Positions 50,918-59,524 of a DNA stretch of 64,000 nucleotides are shown one piece after another (position 1 is the first letter of the stretch; each line of letters starts with the position of its first letter). The stretch is taken from contig NZ_JACHLZ010000001.1 of assembly GCF_014204755.1 (NCBI RefSeq), positions 3,385,337 to 3,449,336 on the forward strand, in the 5' to 3' direction. Both the position numbers and the translations under genes were made by a program. Source of the stretch: Brachybacterium aquaticum. GTDB taxonomy: Bacteria > Actinomycetota > Actinomycetes > Actinomycetales > Dermabacteraceae. The notes beneath the pieces were generated by a model. The model ran no database searches. It saw only the letters and a list, made by a program, of their open reading frames with translations, and was not told the origin of the DNA.

Positions 50918-51254
50918 GCCGCTGCGGTGACGGCCCCTCTGCGGTCCGGGTGCTTGAGGTGTCGCTTTCCCCGGGGCAGGGTGCTTGAGGCGTCGCTATC
51001 GCCGGGCCACGACGCCTGAGGCGTCGCTTGGGCAGCGTTTTGGCGACGCGCCAAGCACCGTCCCCTCGGTGGGAGCGACCGCCGCAGGGCCACGGTGCTT
51101 GAGGTGTCGCTATCCCCGGGCCACGGTGCCTGAGGCGTCGCTCGAGCACCGCTCCAGCGACGCACCACCCACCCTGCCCCGGCTGACGGAGGAGCCCCGC
51201 ACGTGCACCACCCGGTACGCGCGCGGGGCTCCGTTCACCGCAACGACAGGGAGC
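50918..51254. repeat. Array of GGTGC-N7-GTCGCT half-palindromes
   Basis: This 337-bp region has no gene. Five left-type copies start at 50949, 50980, 51011, 51094 and 51125 (core GGTGCYTGAGGYGTCGCTA; the third begins GACGC). Two right-type copies lie at 51042-51059 and 51156-51173. The spacing between the two words is 7 nt in each. It mirrors the array at 47910-48127 on the other side of the arsenic genes. Confidence 0.88.
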
Positions 51255-51371
51255 TCAGTCCTCGTCGTCGAGCGCCTCGGGGTGCTTGCGGAGGTTGATG
51301 ACGGCGGCGACGAGGCCGCCCCAGACGGTGACGATGGCGATGCACATCATGACGATGGCGGAGACAGACAT
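51255..51371 (-). CDS. metS: MetS-type small subunit of an NSS amino acid importer
   Basis: The product is 38 aa: one membrane helix (SAIVMMCIAIVTVWGGLVAAV) followed by a short charged tail (NLRKHPEALDDED). Small subunits of this size and layout accompany MetP methionine/alanine importers in Corynebacterium and relatives. GAGGAGGGATC before the ATG is a strong ribosome site. It lies 162 bp downstream of the metP stop on the same strand. Confidence 0.88.
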   Translation of the reverse strand: MSVSAIVMMCIAIVTVWGGLVAAVINLRKHPEALDDED

Positions 51372-51433
51372 GATCCCTCCTCGGGGACGGGTGCCCGGCC
51401 GCGGGGCCGGACGGCGGAGTCGGTCGGTGGCTT

Positions 51434-51472
51434 CGGTGAACTGCGTCGGTGAACTGCGTCGGTGAACTGCGT
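51434..51472. repeat. Three 13-bp tandem repeats between metP and metS
   Basis: CGGTGAACTGCGT is repeated exactly three times (51434, 51447, 51460). Confidence 0.9.
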
Positions 51473-51533
51473 CGAGCTGCGGGAGCGGGGCGGCCGCTCG
51501 CGGTCGAGCTTTCCGGGCGGGCCCGCCCGCGCC

Positions 51534-53186
51534 TCAGAACTCGGCGGAGCGCAGCTCGTGCGGGGTCGTGGCCTCGGGGCGGACCACCAGGCCCTTGCCG
51601 GGGACGACCTCGGGGGCGATGGGGTCGCCGTCCGAGTCGGACTTGTGCAGGTTCGAGCCGGCCGGCCACGGGATCGCGGAGAGCACGATCGCGATGACCA
51701 GCAGGCCGATCGCCATCAGCCAGCCGAACACGAAGTTGAACCAGACCGGGTAGCCCGAGTAGGTCTCCCCCGAAGTGACCAGCTGGATGGTGCCGCCCAC
51801 GAGGGAGAAGGCGAGAACGAGCGGGGCGATGATCGCCACGCACGCGTACCACCAGCGGCCGATGTGGAAGGTGCCGCGGAAGTTCAGGTGATCGCGCAGG
51901 GTCGGCATGCCGCGCACCACGTAGGCGACGATCAGCGAGGAGACCAGCGCCGCCGCGACGATGCCGTACTCGTTGACCCACTTGTCCATGACGTCCAGCA
52001 GCGGCAGACCCATGGTCGTCGAGAAGAGCACCGTGGAGACCACCGCGATCGGGACGCACACCCACAGGGTCGAGGAGACGCGGCCCAGGCCGAACTTGTC
52101 CTGCACCGCAGCGATGACGACCTCGACGATGGAGATCAGCGAGGTGAAGCCGGCGAGGATCAGCGAGCCGAAGAACAGCACGCCGATCAGGGCGCCGGCG
52201 GGGGCCTCGGAGATGATCGTCGGGAAAGCGATGAAGGCCAGGCCGATGCCGGCGGAGACGACCTCGTCGACCCGCACGCCCTGCGCCTGCGCCATGAAGC
52301 CCAGCGCCGAGAACACGCCGATGCCGGCGAGGATCTCGAAGCTCGAGTTCGCGAAGCCCACCACCAGGCCGGAGCCGGTGAGGTCGGTCTTCTTCTTCAG
52401 GTAGGACGAGTAGGTCAGCATGATGCCGAAGGCGACCGAGAGCGAGAAGAAGATCTGGCCGTAGGCCGCGATCCACACCGACGGGTTCAGCAGCGCGCCC
52501 CAGTTCGGGCGGAAGAAGGCGTCCAGGCCGTCGAACGCGCCGGGCAGGAACAGCGAGCGGATCACGAGGATCACGAACATGATCACCAGCAGCGGGATGA
52601 AGATCGTGGACGCGCCTGCGATGCCCTTCTGCACTCCGAGCGCCATCACGACGATCACGGCGACCCACACGATGAGCATGGAGATCAGCACGGTGGGGAC
52701 GTAGTCGAAGGAGATGTCCACGTCAGCGCCTTCGAGAGCCTGCGTGTACTCGCCGAAGAAGCCGGCTGCGCCCTTCGGGTGGGAGTCCCAGCGCTGGTCG
52801 AGGGAAAAGACGGTGTAGTTCAGCGCCCAGGCGAGGATCAGTGCGTAGTACAAGGCGATGATCAGGGTGATCAGCACCTGCCACCAGCCGATGAACTCGG
52901 TCCAGCGCTTGAAGCGGCGCCATGCGGCGGGGGCCGACCCGCGCCAGCGGTGGCCGATGGCGTAGTCGAGGAAGAGCAGGGGGATGCCGGCCGTCAGCAG
53001 GGCGACAAGGTACGGCAGGATGAACGCGCCGCCGCCGTTGTCATAGGCCACGGCCGGGAAGCGCCAGATGTTGCCGAGGCCGACGGCGGAGCCGATGGCC
53101 GCGAAGATGAACGCGGTGCGGCCGCGGAATGCCCCGCGATCGGCGCTCGGCGCATGGGCGCCGGCTGAGGGGGACGTTGCACTCAC
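51534..53186 (-). CDS. metP: Neurotransmitter:sodium symporter family amino acid importer
   Basis: The product is 550 aa with about 12 membrane segments. It begins FRGRTAFIFAAIGSAVGLGNIWRFPAVAYDNGGGAF, the sodium/substrate-site helix 1 of the NSS family. Later come YSSYLKKKTDL and GFANSSFEILAGIGVFSALGF. The nearby metS homologue points to methionine or alanine as substrate. GTG at 53186 has GGAGG 6-7 nt upstream and gives an 18-residue tail before helix 1. Longer upstream frames run through repeat sequence. Confidence 0.93.
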   Translation of the reverse strand: MSATSPSAGAHAPSADRGAFRGRTAFIFAAIGSAVGLGNIWRFPAVAYDNGGGAFILPYLVALLTAGIPLLFLDYAIGHRWRGSAPAAWRRFKRWTEFIGWWQVLITLIIALYYALILAWALNYTVFSLDQRWDSHPKGAAGFFGEYTQALEGADVDISFDYVPTVLISMLIVWVAVIVVMALGVQKGIAGASTIFIPLLVIMFVILVIRSLFLPGAFDGLDAFFRPNWGALLNPSVWIAAYGQIFFSLSVAFGIMLTYSSYLKKKTDLTGSGLVVGFANSSFEILAGIGVFSALGFMAQAQGVRVDEVVSAGIGLAFIAFPTIISEAPAGALIGVLFFGSLILAGFTSLISIVEVVIAAVQDKFGLGRVSSTLWVCVPIAVVSTVLFSTTMGLPLLDVMDKWVNEYGIVAAALVSSLIVAYVVRGMPTLRDHLNFRGTFHIGRWWYACVAIIAPLVLAFSLVGGTIQLVTSGETYSGYPVWFNFVFGWLMAIGLLVIAIVLSAIPWPAGSNLHKSDSDGDPIAPEVVPGKGLVVRPEATTPHELRSAEF

Positions 53187-53262
53187 GATGAGCCTCCGGG
53201 AGAGCTGCGCCCGGATGGGCGCGGGATGTGGGCCGACAGCGGTGGCGGCCCGGGGGAAGGTG

Positions 53263-53405
53263 TGCCGACGGGGACGTCGGCGGGACGGCCGACGGATCGG
53301 CCAGGTCGGCCGACGGGGGTCGGCCGGTGCGACCGCCGGGCGGCGGTGCGCGGAGGGCCGACGGGTGACGGCCGAGGACGGCCGACGGGGTCGGCCGGTG
53401 GGTCG
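53263..53405. repeat. Dense GTCGGCC/GGCCGAC array
   Basis: Whole and half copies of CCCCGTCGGCCGACGGGG alternate, including GTCGGCCGACGGGG near 53306 and GGCCGACGGGGTCGGCC near 53380. It is the densest intergenic cluster of this motif in the window. Confidence 0.85.
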
Positions 53406-53658
53406 CGGGGTGGGCGACCCGATGAGGAGGTGCGCGCGCGGGATCGCCGCGGAACACTGTGGGGGATCGTACCGCCCCGTCCGGCATGTGGAACGACGCG
53501 GCCCGGACTGTAGGCACATCGTGACCAAGGGGTAGGCGCCGCGCACCCCGTGTCGCGCGGGAGCCCGCCGGGCCGGACATGACGCCGGAGACGGTCACCG
53601 TCATGTCACGGCTCGGACAAGACGGCGGAACGTGCCGGTGCCCGCCGAAGGTCCCCCT

Positions 53659-53664
53659 TACAGT
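53659..53664 (+). promoter_or_regulatory. -10 box TACAGT, leaderless start candidate
   Basis: TACAGT, 7 nt (GAGACGC), then ATG at 53672, with no Shine-Dalgarno sequence. Confidence 0.5.
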
Positions 53665-53671
53665 GAGACGC

Positions 53672-55060
53672 ATGTCTTCTGAGCAGTCGGGGCGCGACGG
53701 CGCCCAGAATCCTGACGCCCGGCACACCGAGGTTTCTACCGCCTACCTCGACCAGCTCGACGAAGAGCGGGAGCTGGCGATGCGGACCTCCGTCCATCCG
53801 GGCTCCTCCTTCGACGGTGCCCCGTCGGCCCTGCGCGAGCGGCTCGAGGCGCTCGTCGCCGAGGACGGCCAGACCATGATCGACCTCATGCTCGACCTCG
53901 CCGAGCACCCCGAGGTCGCCTTCGAGGAGCATCGCTCCGCCGCCGCGATCGCGAAGGTCCTGGGCGATCACGGCTTCGAGGCGACGGTCGGCGCGTACGG
54001 CTTGGACACTGCAATCCACGCCGAGATCCGCGGCGAGGGCGGCGACGCCGAGGACGCCCCCACCTACGCGATCCTCTCCGAGTACGACGCCCTGCCCGGC
54101 GTCGGCCACGGCTGCGGCCACAACGTCATCGCCGTCATGGGCCTCGGAGCCTTCCTGGCTCTGGCGAGGCTCGCGAGCGAGGGCCCGTCGGCCGTGCCCG
54201 GCCGTGTCGTCTTCCTCGGCACCCCCGCCGAGGAGGGCCACACCGGCAAGGAGTACATGGCCCGCGAGGGCGCGTTCGACGGCCTCGACGGCGCGGTGAT
54301 GGCCCATCCTTACGGTGGGTACGACCTGGCCGATCAGGCCTGGCTCGGCCGGCGCACCCTCACCGTCGAGTATCACGGCCACACCGCCCACGCCTCCGCG
54401 CAGCCGTTCATGGGCCGCAACGCCCTGGACGCCGCGAGCCTGATGTACCAGGGCATCGGCCTGATGCGCCAGCAGACCCCGCCGAGCGACCGCATCCACG
54501 CGGTGATCCGCGAGGGCGGGGAGCGTGCGAGCGTCGTCCCCGACTACGCGAAGCTCGACCTGTACGTCCGCTCCCAGCGCCCCGAGACCCTCAAGGACCT
54601 CTCGCGCCGCGTCGAGGACGTCGCCCGCGGCGCCGCGATGATGGCGGGCGTCGGCGTGACCGTCAGCTGGGACCAGCACCCGCCGTCGCTGCCCGTGCGC
54701 ACCAACGAGGCGCTCACCGGCCGCTGGGTCGAGGCGCAGCGCCACCGCGGACGCGACCCGCTGCCCTACGGCGTGGTCTCGCCGTCGCTCGCCGCCTCCA
54801 CCGACTTCGGCAACGTCAGCTACCGCGTGCCCGGCATCCACCCGGTCATCGGCATCTCCCCGGCCGATGTCGCGCTGCACACGCGCGAGTTCGCGCAGTG
54901 GGCCACCTCCGACCTCGCCCGCGAGGCGGCGGCCGACGGGGCCTACGGCCTCGCCGCGACCGTGCTCGACACCCTCCACGACCGCGACCTCGCCGCCGCT
55001 GTCGCTACGGAGTTCGAGGAGCTCGGCGGCGCGATCGACGTGCCTTCGTTCTTCGACTGA
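53672..55060 (+). CDS. M20-family amidohydrolase (AbgA/AbgB-like)
   Basis: The product is 462 aa. The metal-site sequence SEYDALPGVGHGCGHN (about 130-145), the TPAEEGHTGKEYM Glu pair, AHPYGG and YHGHTAHASAQPFMGRNALDA are typical of M20D amidases that cleave p-aminobenzoyl-glutamate and similar acyl-amino acids. The AbgT-type transporter gene follows, so the pair is probably an import-and-hydrolyse unit for aminobenzoyl-glutamate or another dipeptide-like amide. It is cytosolic. Confidence 0.92.
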   Translation: MSSEQSGRDGAQNPDARHTEVSTAYLDQLDEERELAMRTSVHPGSSFDGAPSALRERLEALVAEDGQTMIDLMLDLAEHPEVAFEEHRSAAAIAKVLGDHGFEATVGAYGLDTAIHAEIRGEGGDAEDAPTYAILSEYDALPGVGHGCGHNVIAVMGLGAFLALARLASEGPSAVPGRVVFLGTPAEEGHTGKEYMAREGAFDGLDGAVMAHPYGGYDLADQAWLGRRTLTVEYHGHTAHASAQPFMGRNALDAASLMYQGIGLMRQQTPPSDRIHAVIREGGERASVVPDYAKLDLYVRSQRPETLKDLSRRVEDVARGAAMMAGVGVTVSWDQHPPSLPVRTNEALTGRWVEAQRHRGRDPLPYGVVSPSLAASTDFGNVSYRVPGIHPVIGISPADVALHTREFAQWATSDLAREAAADGAYGLAATVLDTLHDRDLAAAVATEFEELGGAIDVPSFFD

Positions 55061-55247
55061 TCCCCCGACCGATCCCGTCGGCCGACGGGGAGGGGCGCCC
55101 CGCCCCGACCGCCGCCCGACCAGACAGGACCGACCCGGCCGCCAGGCCCCGTCGGCCGACCATCCCAAACCCCCGCCCGGCCCACGCCGGACGGACCGCA
55201 TCCCGACCAGGGCCACGGCCCCCGACCTCCGATTTGGAGCTCCTCCC
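55061..55247. repeat. Intergenic GTCGGCCGACGGGG copies
   Basis: A full CCCGTCGGCCGACGGGG palindrome lies at about 55075 and a half copy at about 55150, between the M20 and AbgT genes. Confidence 0.8.
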
Positions 55248-56840
55248 ATGACCGCTGCGAGCGCCGCGCCACCGGCCAAGACAAGCATCACCGACAAGAT
55301 CCTGAACTGGATCGAATGGGCCGGGAACAAGCTGCCCGAACCGTTCATGCTGTTCCTGGTCCTGTTCCTCATCACCGGCATCGTCTCCACCGGCATGGAG
55401 TGGGCGGGCGTCGTCGTCACCGTGCCCGGCGCGGAGGAGGCCACGCAGGTCAAGGGCCTGTTCACCGGTGAGGGCCTGACCTGGTTCACCACCAACCTCG
55501 GCGCGAACTACATCGGCTTCCCGCCCCTGGTCACCGTGATGCCGATCCTGCTCGGCATCGGCATCGCCCAGTACTCGGGCCTGCTCGCCGCCGTCGTGCG
55601 CAAGGTCTTCGGCTCCTCCCCGGCCGCGCTGCTGCCCTACGTGGTCGGCTTCGTGGGCGTCATCGCCTCGATCATGGCCGACTCCGCCTTCGTGGTGATC
55701 CCGCCGCTGGCTGCGCTCGTGTTCAAGGCCGCCGGCCGCCACCCCGTGGCCGGTCTGCTGGGCGGCTTCGCCGCCGCCGGTGCGGGCTACTCCACCAACA
55801 TCTTCCCGACCTCGCTGGACGCCCTGTTCGCCGGCATCACCACCTCGGTGATGGAGGCCCTGCCCGGCTTCCACTTCACCGCCGTGAACCCGGTGTCGAA
55901 CTGGTTCTTCAACATCGTCTCGTCGATCATCCTCGGGTTCGTCGCCGGCTTCATCATCGACAAGTTCATCGAGCCGCGGATCATCCGCAACGGCATCTCC
56001 CGCGACGAGATCGCTACCGAGGAGGAGCACGAGGACTCCGCCGAGGACGCCGAGCACATGCGCGCCGCCCTCTCCCCGAAGGAGAACAAGGCGCTGCTCG
56101 CCACCATCATCGCGGCGGTGCTGCTGACCATCGTGGTGCTGCTGGCCGTGCTCCCGGGCGCGTCCCCGTGGCGCAACGAGGAGGGCGGCTTCCTGCCCAA
56201 GTCCCCGCTGCTCGCCTCGATCGTGTTCATCGTGGTCATGTACTTCATGGTGCTCGGCCTGGTCTACGGCGTCGTGGTGGGCACCCTGCGCAACACCCGC
56301 GATGCGGTGGCGATGATGACCTCCGCGCTCAAGGAGATGCTGCCGTTCATCGTGCTGGCCTTCATCCTGGGCAACTTCATCGCCCTGTTCAACTGGTCCG
56401 GCATCGGCACCTGGATCGCTGTCACCGGCGCCGCGGCGCTGGAGGGCATCGGCCTGACCGGCTTCGGCGCCATCCTCGGCTTCATCCTGCTGGCCAGCTT
56501 CCTGAACCTGTTCATCATCTCGGGCTCGGGCATGTGGGCGATCATGGCCGCGGTGTTCGTGCCGATGTTCGCGATCATCGGCTACGAGCCTGCGTTCACG
56601 CAGGCCGCGTTCCGCGTGGGTGACTCCGCCACCCAGGTCATCACCCCGATGAACCCGTACATGATCGTGCTGCTGGGCATGCTGCGGAGGTACCAGCCCG
56701 ACGCGGGCCTGGGCACCCTGATGGCGCGCATGCTGCCCTTCGTGGTCCCCTTCTGGATCGTGTGGACCGTCATCCTCGCGGTGTTCTTCTTCTTCGACCT
56801 GCCGCTGGGCCCGGGCAACGGGATCTTCATGGCGGAGTGA
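55248..56840 (+). CDS. abgT: AbgT-family transporter
   Basis: The product is 530 aa with 11-13 hydrophobic segments. It has NWIEWAGNKLPEPFMLFLVLF, NYIGFPPLVTVMPILLGIGIAQYSG, ADSAFVVIPPLAALVFKAAGRHP, the GAGYSTNIFPTSLDAL reentrant hairpin and a C-terminal QVITPMNPYMIVLLGM hairpin. The family imports p-aminobenzoyl-glutamate, and some members export antimetabolites. The adjoining M20 amidase favours import. GGAG lies 8 nt before the ATG. Confidence 0.93.
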   Translation: MTAASAAPPAKTSITDKILNWIEWAGNKLPEPFMLFLVLFLITGIVSTGMEWAGVVVTVPGAEEATQVKGLFTGEGLTWFTTNLGANYIGFPPLVTVMPILLGIGIAQYSGLLAAVVRKVFGSSPAALLPYVVGFVGVIASIMADSAFVVIPPLAALVFKAAGRHPVAGLLGGFAAAGAGYSTNIFPTSLDALFAGITTSVMEALPGFHFTAVNPVSNWFFNIVSSIILGFVAGFIIDKFIEPRIIRNGISRDEIATEEEHEDSAEDAEHMRAALSPKENKALLATIIAAVLLTIVVLLAVLPGASPWRNEEGGFLPKSPLLASIVFIVVMYFMVLGLVYGVVVGTLRNTRDAVAMMTSALKEMLPFIVLAFILGNFIALFNWSGIGTWIAVTGAAALEGIGLTGFGAILGFILLASFLNLFIISGSGMWAIMAAVFVPMFAIIGYEPAFTQAAFRVGDSATQVITPMNPYMIVLLGMLRRYQPDAGLGTLMARMLPFVVPFWIVWTVILAVFFFFDLPLGPGNGIFMAE

Positions 56841-56922
56841 TGCCCTGGGGGTGACCTGACGGGAAGTCCTGAGACGGGATGCCGTGAGGGGACGCCCTCA
56901 GGCGTGACCTGAGGCGTGACCT

Positions 56923-56972
56923 GTGCGCGCTCACGGTCGATGTGCACGCTGACATCGACCGTGAGCGCGCAC
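56923..56972. repeat. Palindromic element P, copy 1
   Basis: Arms GTGCGCGCTCACGGTCGATG (20 nt, perfect) with a 10-nt loop, 82 bp after abgT. The same arms recur at 63818-63867 with a different loop. Confidence 0.93.
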
Positions 56973-57042
56973 TGCTGTTCCCTGCATGTGGCGGCGGGGG
57001 CGGGGGCGGAGCGGACGCCCCGTGTGCCCCTGCGCCCGGTCC

Positions 57043-57081
57043 GCGGGGAGAAGTGGTCGGAATGCGTGGCGGATTCCAGCA
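57043..57081. repeat. 39-bp dispersed repeat Q, copy 1
   Basis: Begins GCGGGGAGAAGTGGTCGGAA. It matches the reverse complement of 59478-59516 at 35 of 39 positions. Confidence 0.85.
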
Positions 57082-57109
57082 TGTGCTCCCCGTGCGCCGG
57101 CCGGTGCCC

Positions 57110-57688
57110 TCAGCGCTGGAGGGTGAAGCGGCGGTGCGGGCGGCCGAACGCGGTCACCGTCGGCCCCAGGGCGAAGCCGAGCTTCTCGAGCACTGCCGCG
57201 GAGGCGGGGTGGCGCAGGTCCACCAGCGCCACCAGCCCGGCTGGCGGGCGCACCAGTCCCAGTGGCCCGACCGCGGCCTCGACCACGGCACGCGCCGCCT
57301 CGGTCGCGAGGCCCCGTCCCCAGCAGCTGCGGGCCAGGGTATAGCCGAGCTCCACCCCGTGCGCGGTGCGCTCGAGCCCGGCATCGCCGATCAGCTCACC
57401 GGACTCCCGCTCGATCACCACCCAGAACGCGTAGCCGTGCGCGGCCTGGTGGGCGCGGTAGCCCTGCAGCGCCCGCTCCGTCTCCGTGCGGGACCACGGC
57501 TCGCCGTGAGCGACGTACCGCATCACCTCCGGGTCCCCGTAGACGCGATGCGCGGCCTCGACGTCGGCCATCTCGAAGGGGCGCAGGGCGAGGCGCGCGG
57601 TGCACAGCGGGAAGGCCAGGGCGGCGGGCGGACGGGCGCCGGGTGGACGGACGGCGGGCGGATGGTCGGCGGTCGGGGGAGCGGTCAC
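57110..57688 (-). CDS. GNAT-family N-acetyltransferase (RimJ-like)
   Basis: The product is 192 aa. LCTARLALRPFEMADVEAAH opens the fold. ELGYTLARSCWGRGLATEAARAVVE contains the acetyl-CoA-binding Q/RxxGxG/A loop, and LVALVDLRHPASAAVLEKLGF is the typical final strand-helix. It likely acetylates an N-terminal or small-molecule amine. GTG at 57688 was chosen. The first 25 residues are Pro/Ala-rich. It is divergent from lrgA. Confidence 0.88.
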   Translation of the reverse strand: MTAPPTADHPPAVRPPGARPPAALAFPLCTARLALRPFEMADVEAAHRVYGDPEVMRYVAHGEPWSRTETERALQGYRAHQAAHGYAFWVVIERESGELIGDAGLERTAHGVELGYTLARSCWGRGLATEAARAVVEAAVGPLGLVRPPAGLVALVDLRHPASAAVLEKLGFALGPTVTAFGRPHRRFTLQR

Positions 57689-57778
57689 GTCCCCAGTGTC
57701 CCCGGCGGCACCGGCGTGGGCGACCGCCCTCCGCACACAGCGTCCGGACAGCCCGCTCGCTGCGCGCCCCCGACCTGG

Positions 57779-57784
57779 CACCAT
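57779..57784 (+). promoter_or_regulatory. CACCAT box before the LrgA-like gene
   Basis: CACCAT, 7 nt, ATG at 57792. The same CACCAT word lies 6 nt before the GntR start (30545-30550). Confidence 0.35.
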
Positions 57785-57791
57785 GGGCTCC

Positions 57792-58313
57792 ATGTCCCGC
57801 GCCGTCGCCCTGCCTCCCGTGCTGCTGGGCCTGGTGATCCTGCTGGTCGCCCAGCTGGCCGGGTCCGCCGCGTCGGAGCTGCTGGGCCTGCCGGTGCCCG
57901 GAGTGGTGCTCGGCCTGCTCCTGCTGGTGGTGCTGGGCGTGGTGCGCTGGACCCGGCCGGTGGTCCGCGCTGCCGAGCCCGCCGCCACCCCGCTCCTGCA
58001 GCACCTGCAGCTGCTGTTCGTGCCGCCCGGTGTCGGGATCGTCCTCGAGCTGCGCACCCTCGTCGAGAACGCGCTGCCGCTCGCACTCGCCGTGGTCGGC
58101 TCCTTCGTCGCGGCGCTGCTGGTCTCGGGCTGGCTGCTGCAGGCGCTGCTGCGCCGGCAGGACCGGCGGCGGGGGAACGGGGCGGGCCCGTCGGCCGACG
58201 GACCCGCTGGCCCCGGTGGACCCGCTGCTCCCGACGGACCAGCTGCCCCCGGCGGACCCGCTGCCCCCGGCGACCCCGCCGGGCCGACCGCTCCCGGGCA
58301 GGCTCCCGCATGA
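57792..58313 (+). CDS. CidA/LrgA-family membrane protein
   Basis: The product is 173 aa with four membrane segments in the first 120 residues (VLLGLVILLVAQLAGSAASELL, LPVPGVVLGLLLLVVLG, LFVPPGVGIV, LALAVVGSFVAALLVSGWLL). The last 45 residues are a low-complexity Gly/Pro/Ala/Asp tail that begins with a full GTCGGCCGAC motif and continues as PGGPAAPDGPAAP repeats. LrgA/CidA proteins act with LrgB/CidB in murein-hydrolase control or small-acid transport. It overlaps lrgB by ATGA. Confidence 0.88.
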   Translation: MSRAVALPPVLLGLVILLVAQLAGSAASELLGLPVPGVVLGLLLLVVLGVVRWTRPVVRAAEPAATPLLQHLQLLFVPPGVGIVLELRTLVENALPLALAVVGSFVAALLVSGWLLQALLRRQDRRRGNGAGPSADGPAGPGGPAAPDGPAAPGGPAAPGDPAGPTAPGQAPA

Positions 58314-59008
58314 GCGCGCTGACGTCCCTGCCGGTGTTCGGCCTGGCCCTGACCCTCACCGTCTACCTCGGCGCGTTCTGGCTGTACAACCGCTTGGGCC
58401 GGCCCGGCCTCGCCTCGCCGGTGCTGATCACGGTGCTCGTGGTCGCCGGGGTGCTGGAGCTGACCGGCATGCCCTACGACCTCTATCTCCAGCAGGTCGC
58501 GCTGCTCACCGCGCTGCTCGGACCCGCGACCGTCGCCCTCGCCCTGCCGCTGCTGCGCCACGGCCGAGCACTGGTGAGCTCCACACCCGCCGTGCTCCTC
58601 ACGCTCGCGGTCGCCGGCGCGGTGAGCGTGACCGTCACCGTCGGCGCGATGCGCCTGCTGGGGGCCGACGACGGCATCCTGCGCGCCGCCCTGCCGCGCT
58701 CGGTGACCAGCCCCGTCGGCCTCTCCATCGCCGAGTCGCTGCACGCGTCCGTGCCGCTCGCCGTGGTGCTCACTCTGATCTCCGGCGTGCTCGGCGCGGT
58801 GGTCGGACCGGCGCTGCTGAGCCTCATCAAGGTGACCGACGAGCGGGCGCGCGGCTTCGCGATCGGATTGACCGCGCACGGCATCGGCACCTCGCGCGTG
58901 CTCGGGGACTCGGCCGTCTCCGGGGGCTGGTCCAGCGCCGCGATGGTGCTGAACGCGCTGGTGATGACCCTGGTGCTGCCGATAGTCGCGGGGATCGCGA
59001 CCGCGTGA
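58310..59008 (+). CDS. LrgB/CidB-family membrane protein
   Basis: The product is 232 aa with seven to eight membrane segments. Family landmarks are PVLITVLVVAGVLELTGMPY, LGPATVALALPLL, ALPRSVTSPVGLSIAESL and ARGFAIGLTAHGIGTSRVL. It is translationally coupled to the LrgA-like gene. The pair may export small organic acids or modulate autolysis. Confidence 0.92.
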   Translation: MSALTSLPVFGLALTLTVYLGAFWLYNRLGRPGLASPVLITVLVVAGVLELTGMPYDLYLQQVALLTALLGPATVALALPLLRHGRALVSSTPAVLLTLAVAGAVSVTVTVGAMRLLGADDGILRAALPRSVTSPVGLSIAESLHASVPLAVVLTLISGVLGAVVGPALLSLIKVTDERARGFAIGLTAHGIGTSRVLGDSAVSGGWSSAAMVLNALVMTLVLPIVAGIATA

Positions 59009-59020
59009 CGGTACCCCGGC

Positions 59021-59356
59021 TCAGCCCGCAGTGCGGTGGTGCTCGAGCGCCGTCTCGATCCAGGACGCCAGGTCCCCGTCGGCCGTGAGCGCCTCCTGCG
59101 CGACCAGGATCCAGCGGGGCCCCATCGATCGTCCCTCTCCCATGGTGGGCTGCGAGGTGCCGGGGCGCTCCATCAGCTGCTCGTGCTGGGTCTCGTCGAC
59201 GCGCACCAGCAGCGATCCGTCCTTCCCGGCGCTGACCAGCATCCTCTCGTCGACCATGAGGGCGCGTCCGCCGAACATGGACACCTCGCGCACGGCGGCG
59301 TCCGCCGGCAGAAGGGCTCGCACGCGCGTGACCAGCGCGGACTGCTCTGGCGTCAT
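59021..59356 (-). CDS. TfoX N-terminal domain protein
   Basis: The product is 111 aa. MFGGRALMVDERMLVS is the TfoX_N core, followed by SLLVRVDETQHEQLMERPGT and MGPRWILV. The competence-type C-terminal TfoX domain is absent, as usual in actinobacteria, and the role is unknown. GAGGAG precedes the ATG. One in-frame TADGD motif (about 59080) matches the repeat family. Confidence 0.85.
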   Translation of the reverse strand: MTPEQSALVTRVRALLPADAAVREVSMFGGRALMVDERMLVSAGKDGSLLVRVDETQHEQLMERPGTSQPTMGEGRSMGPRWILVAQEALTADGDLASWIETALEHHRTAG

Positions 59357-59477
59357 GGCAGGGGCTCCTCGCCTCGGTGCTGCCCACGCTAGGCCACTCC
59401 GGGCCGCCTGCCAACGGAGCCTGCGGCACGGTCTCTCGCCATGTCCGACGGGGTGGCCGCTGCCGGCGGGGAGCAGT

Positions 59478-59516
59478 TGCCGGAATCCTGCACGCCTTCC
59501 GACCACTTCTCCCCGC
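59478..59516. repeat. 39-bp dispersed repeat Q, copy 2 (inverted)
   Basis: Reverse complement matches 57043-57081 at 35 of 39 positions. Confidence 0.85.
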
Positions 59517-59524
59517 AGACCTCG

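Larger units (their letters stand above)
53187..53671. other. 485-bp intergenic region with a GGCCGACGGGG array
   Basis: No gene is called. 53263-53405 holds about ten GGCCGAC/GTCGGCC words in both orientations, irregularly spaced. The right end carries the promoter of the M20 gene (TACAGT at 53659). Confidence 0.7.
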
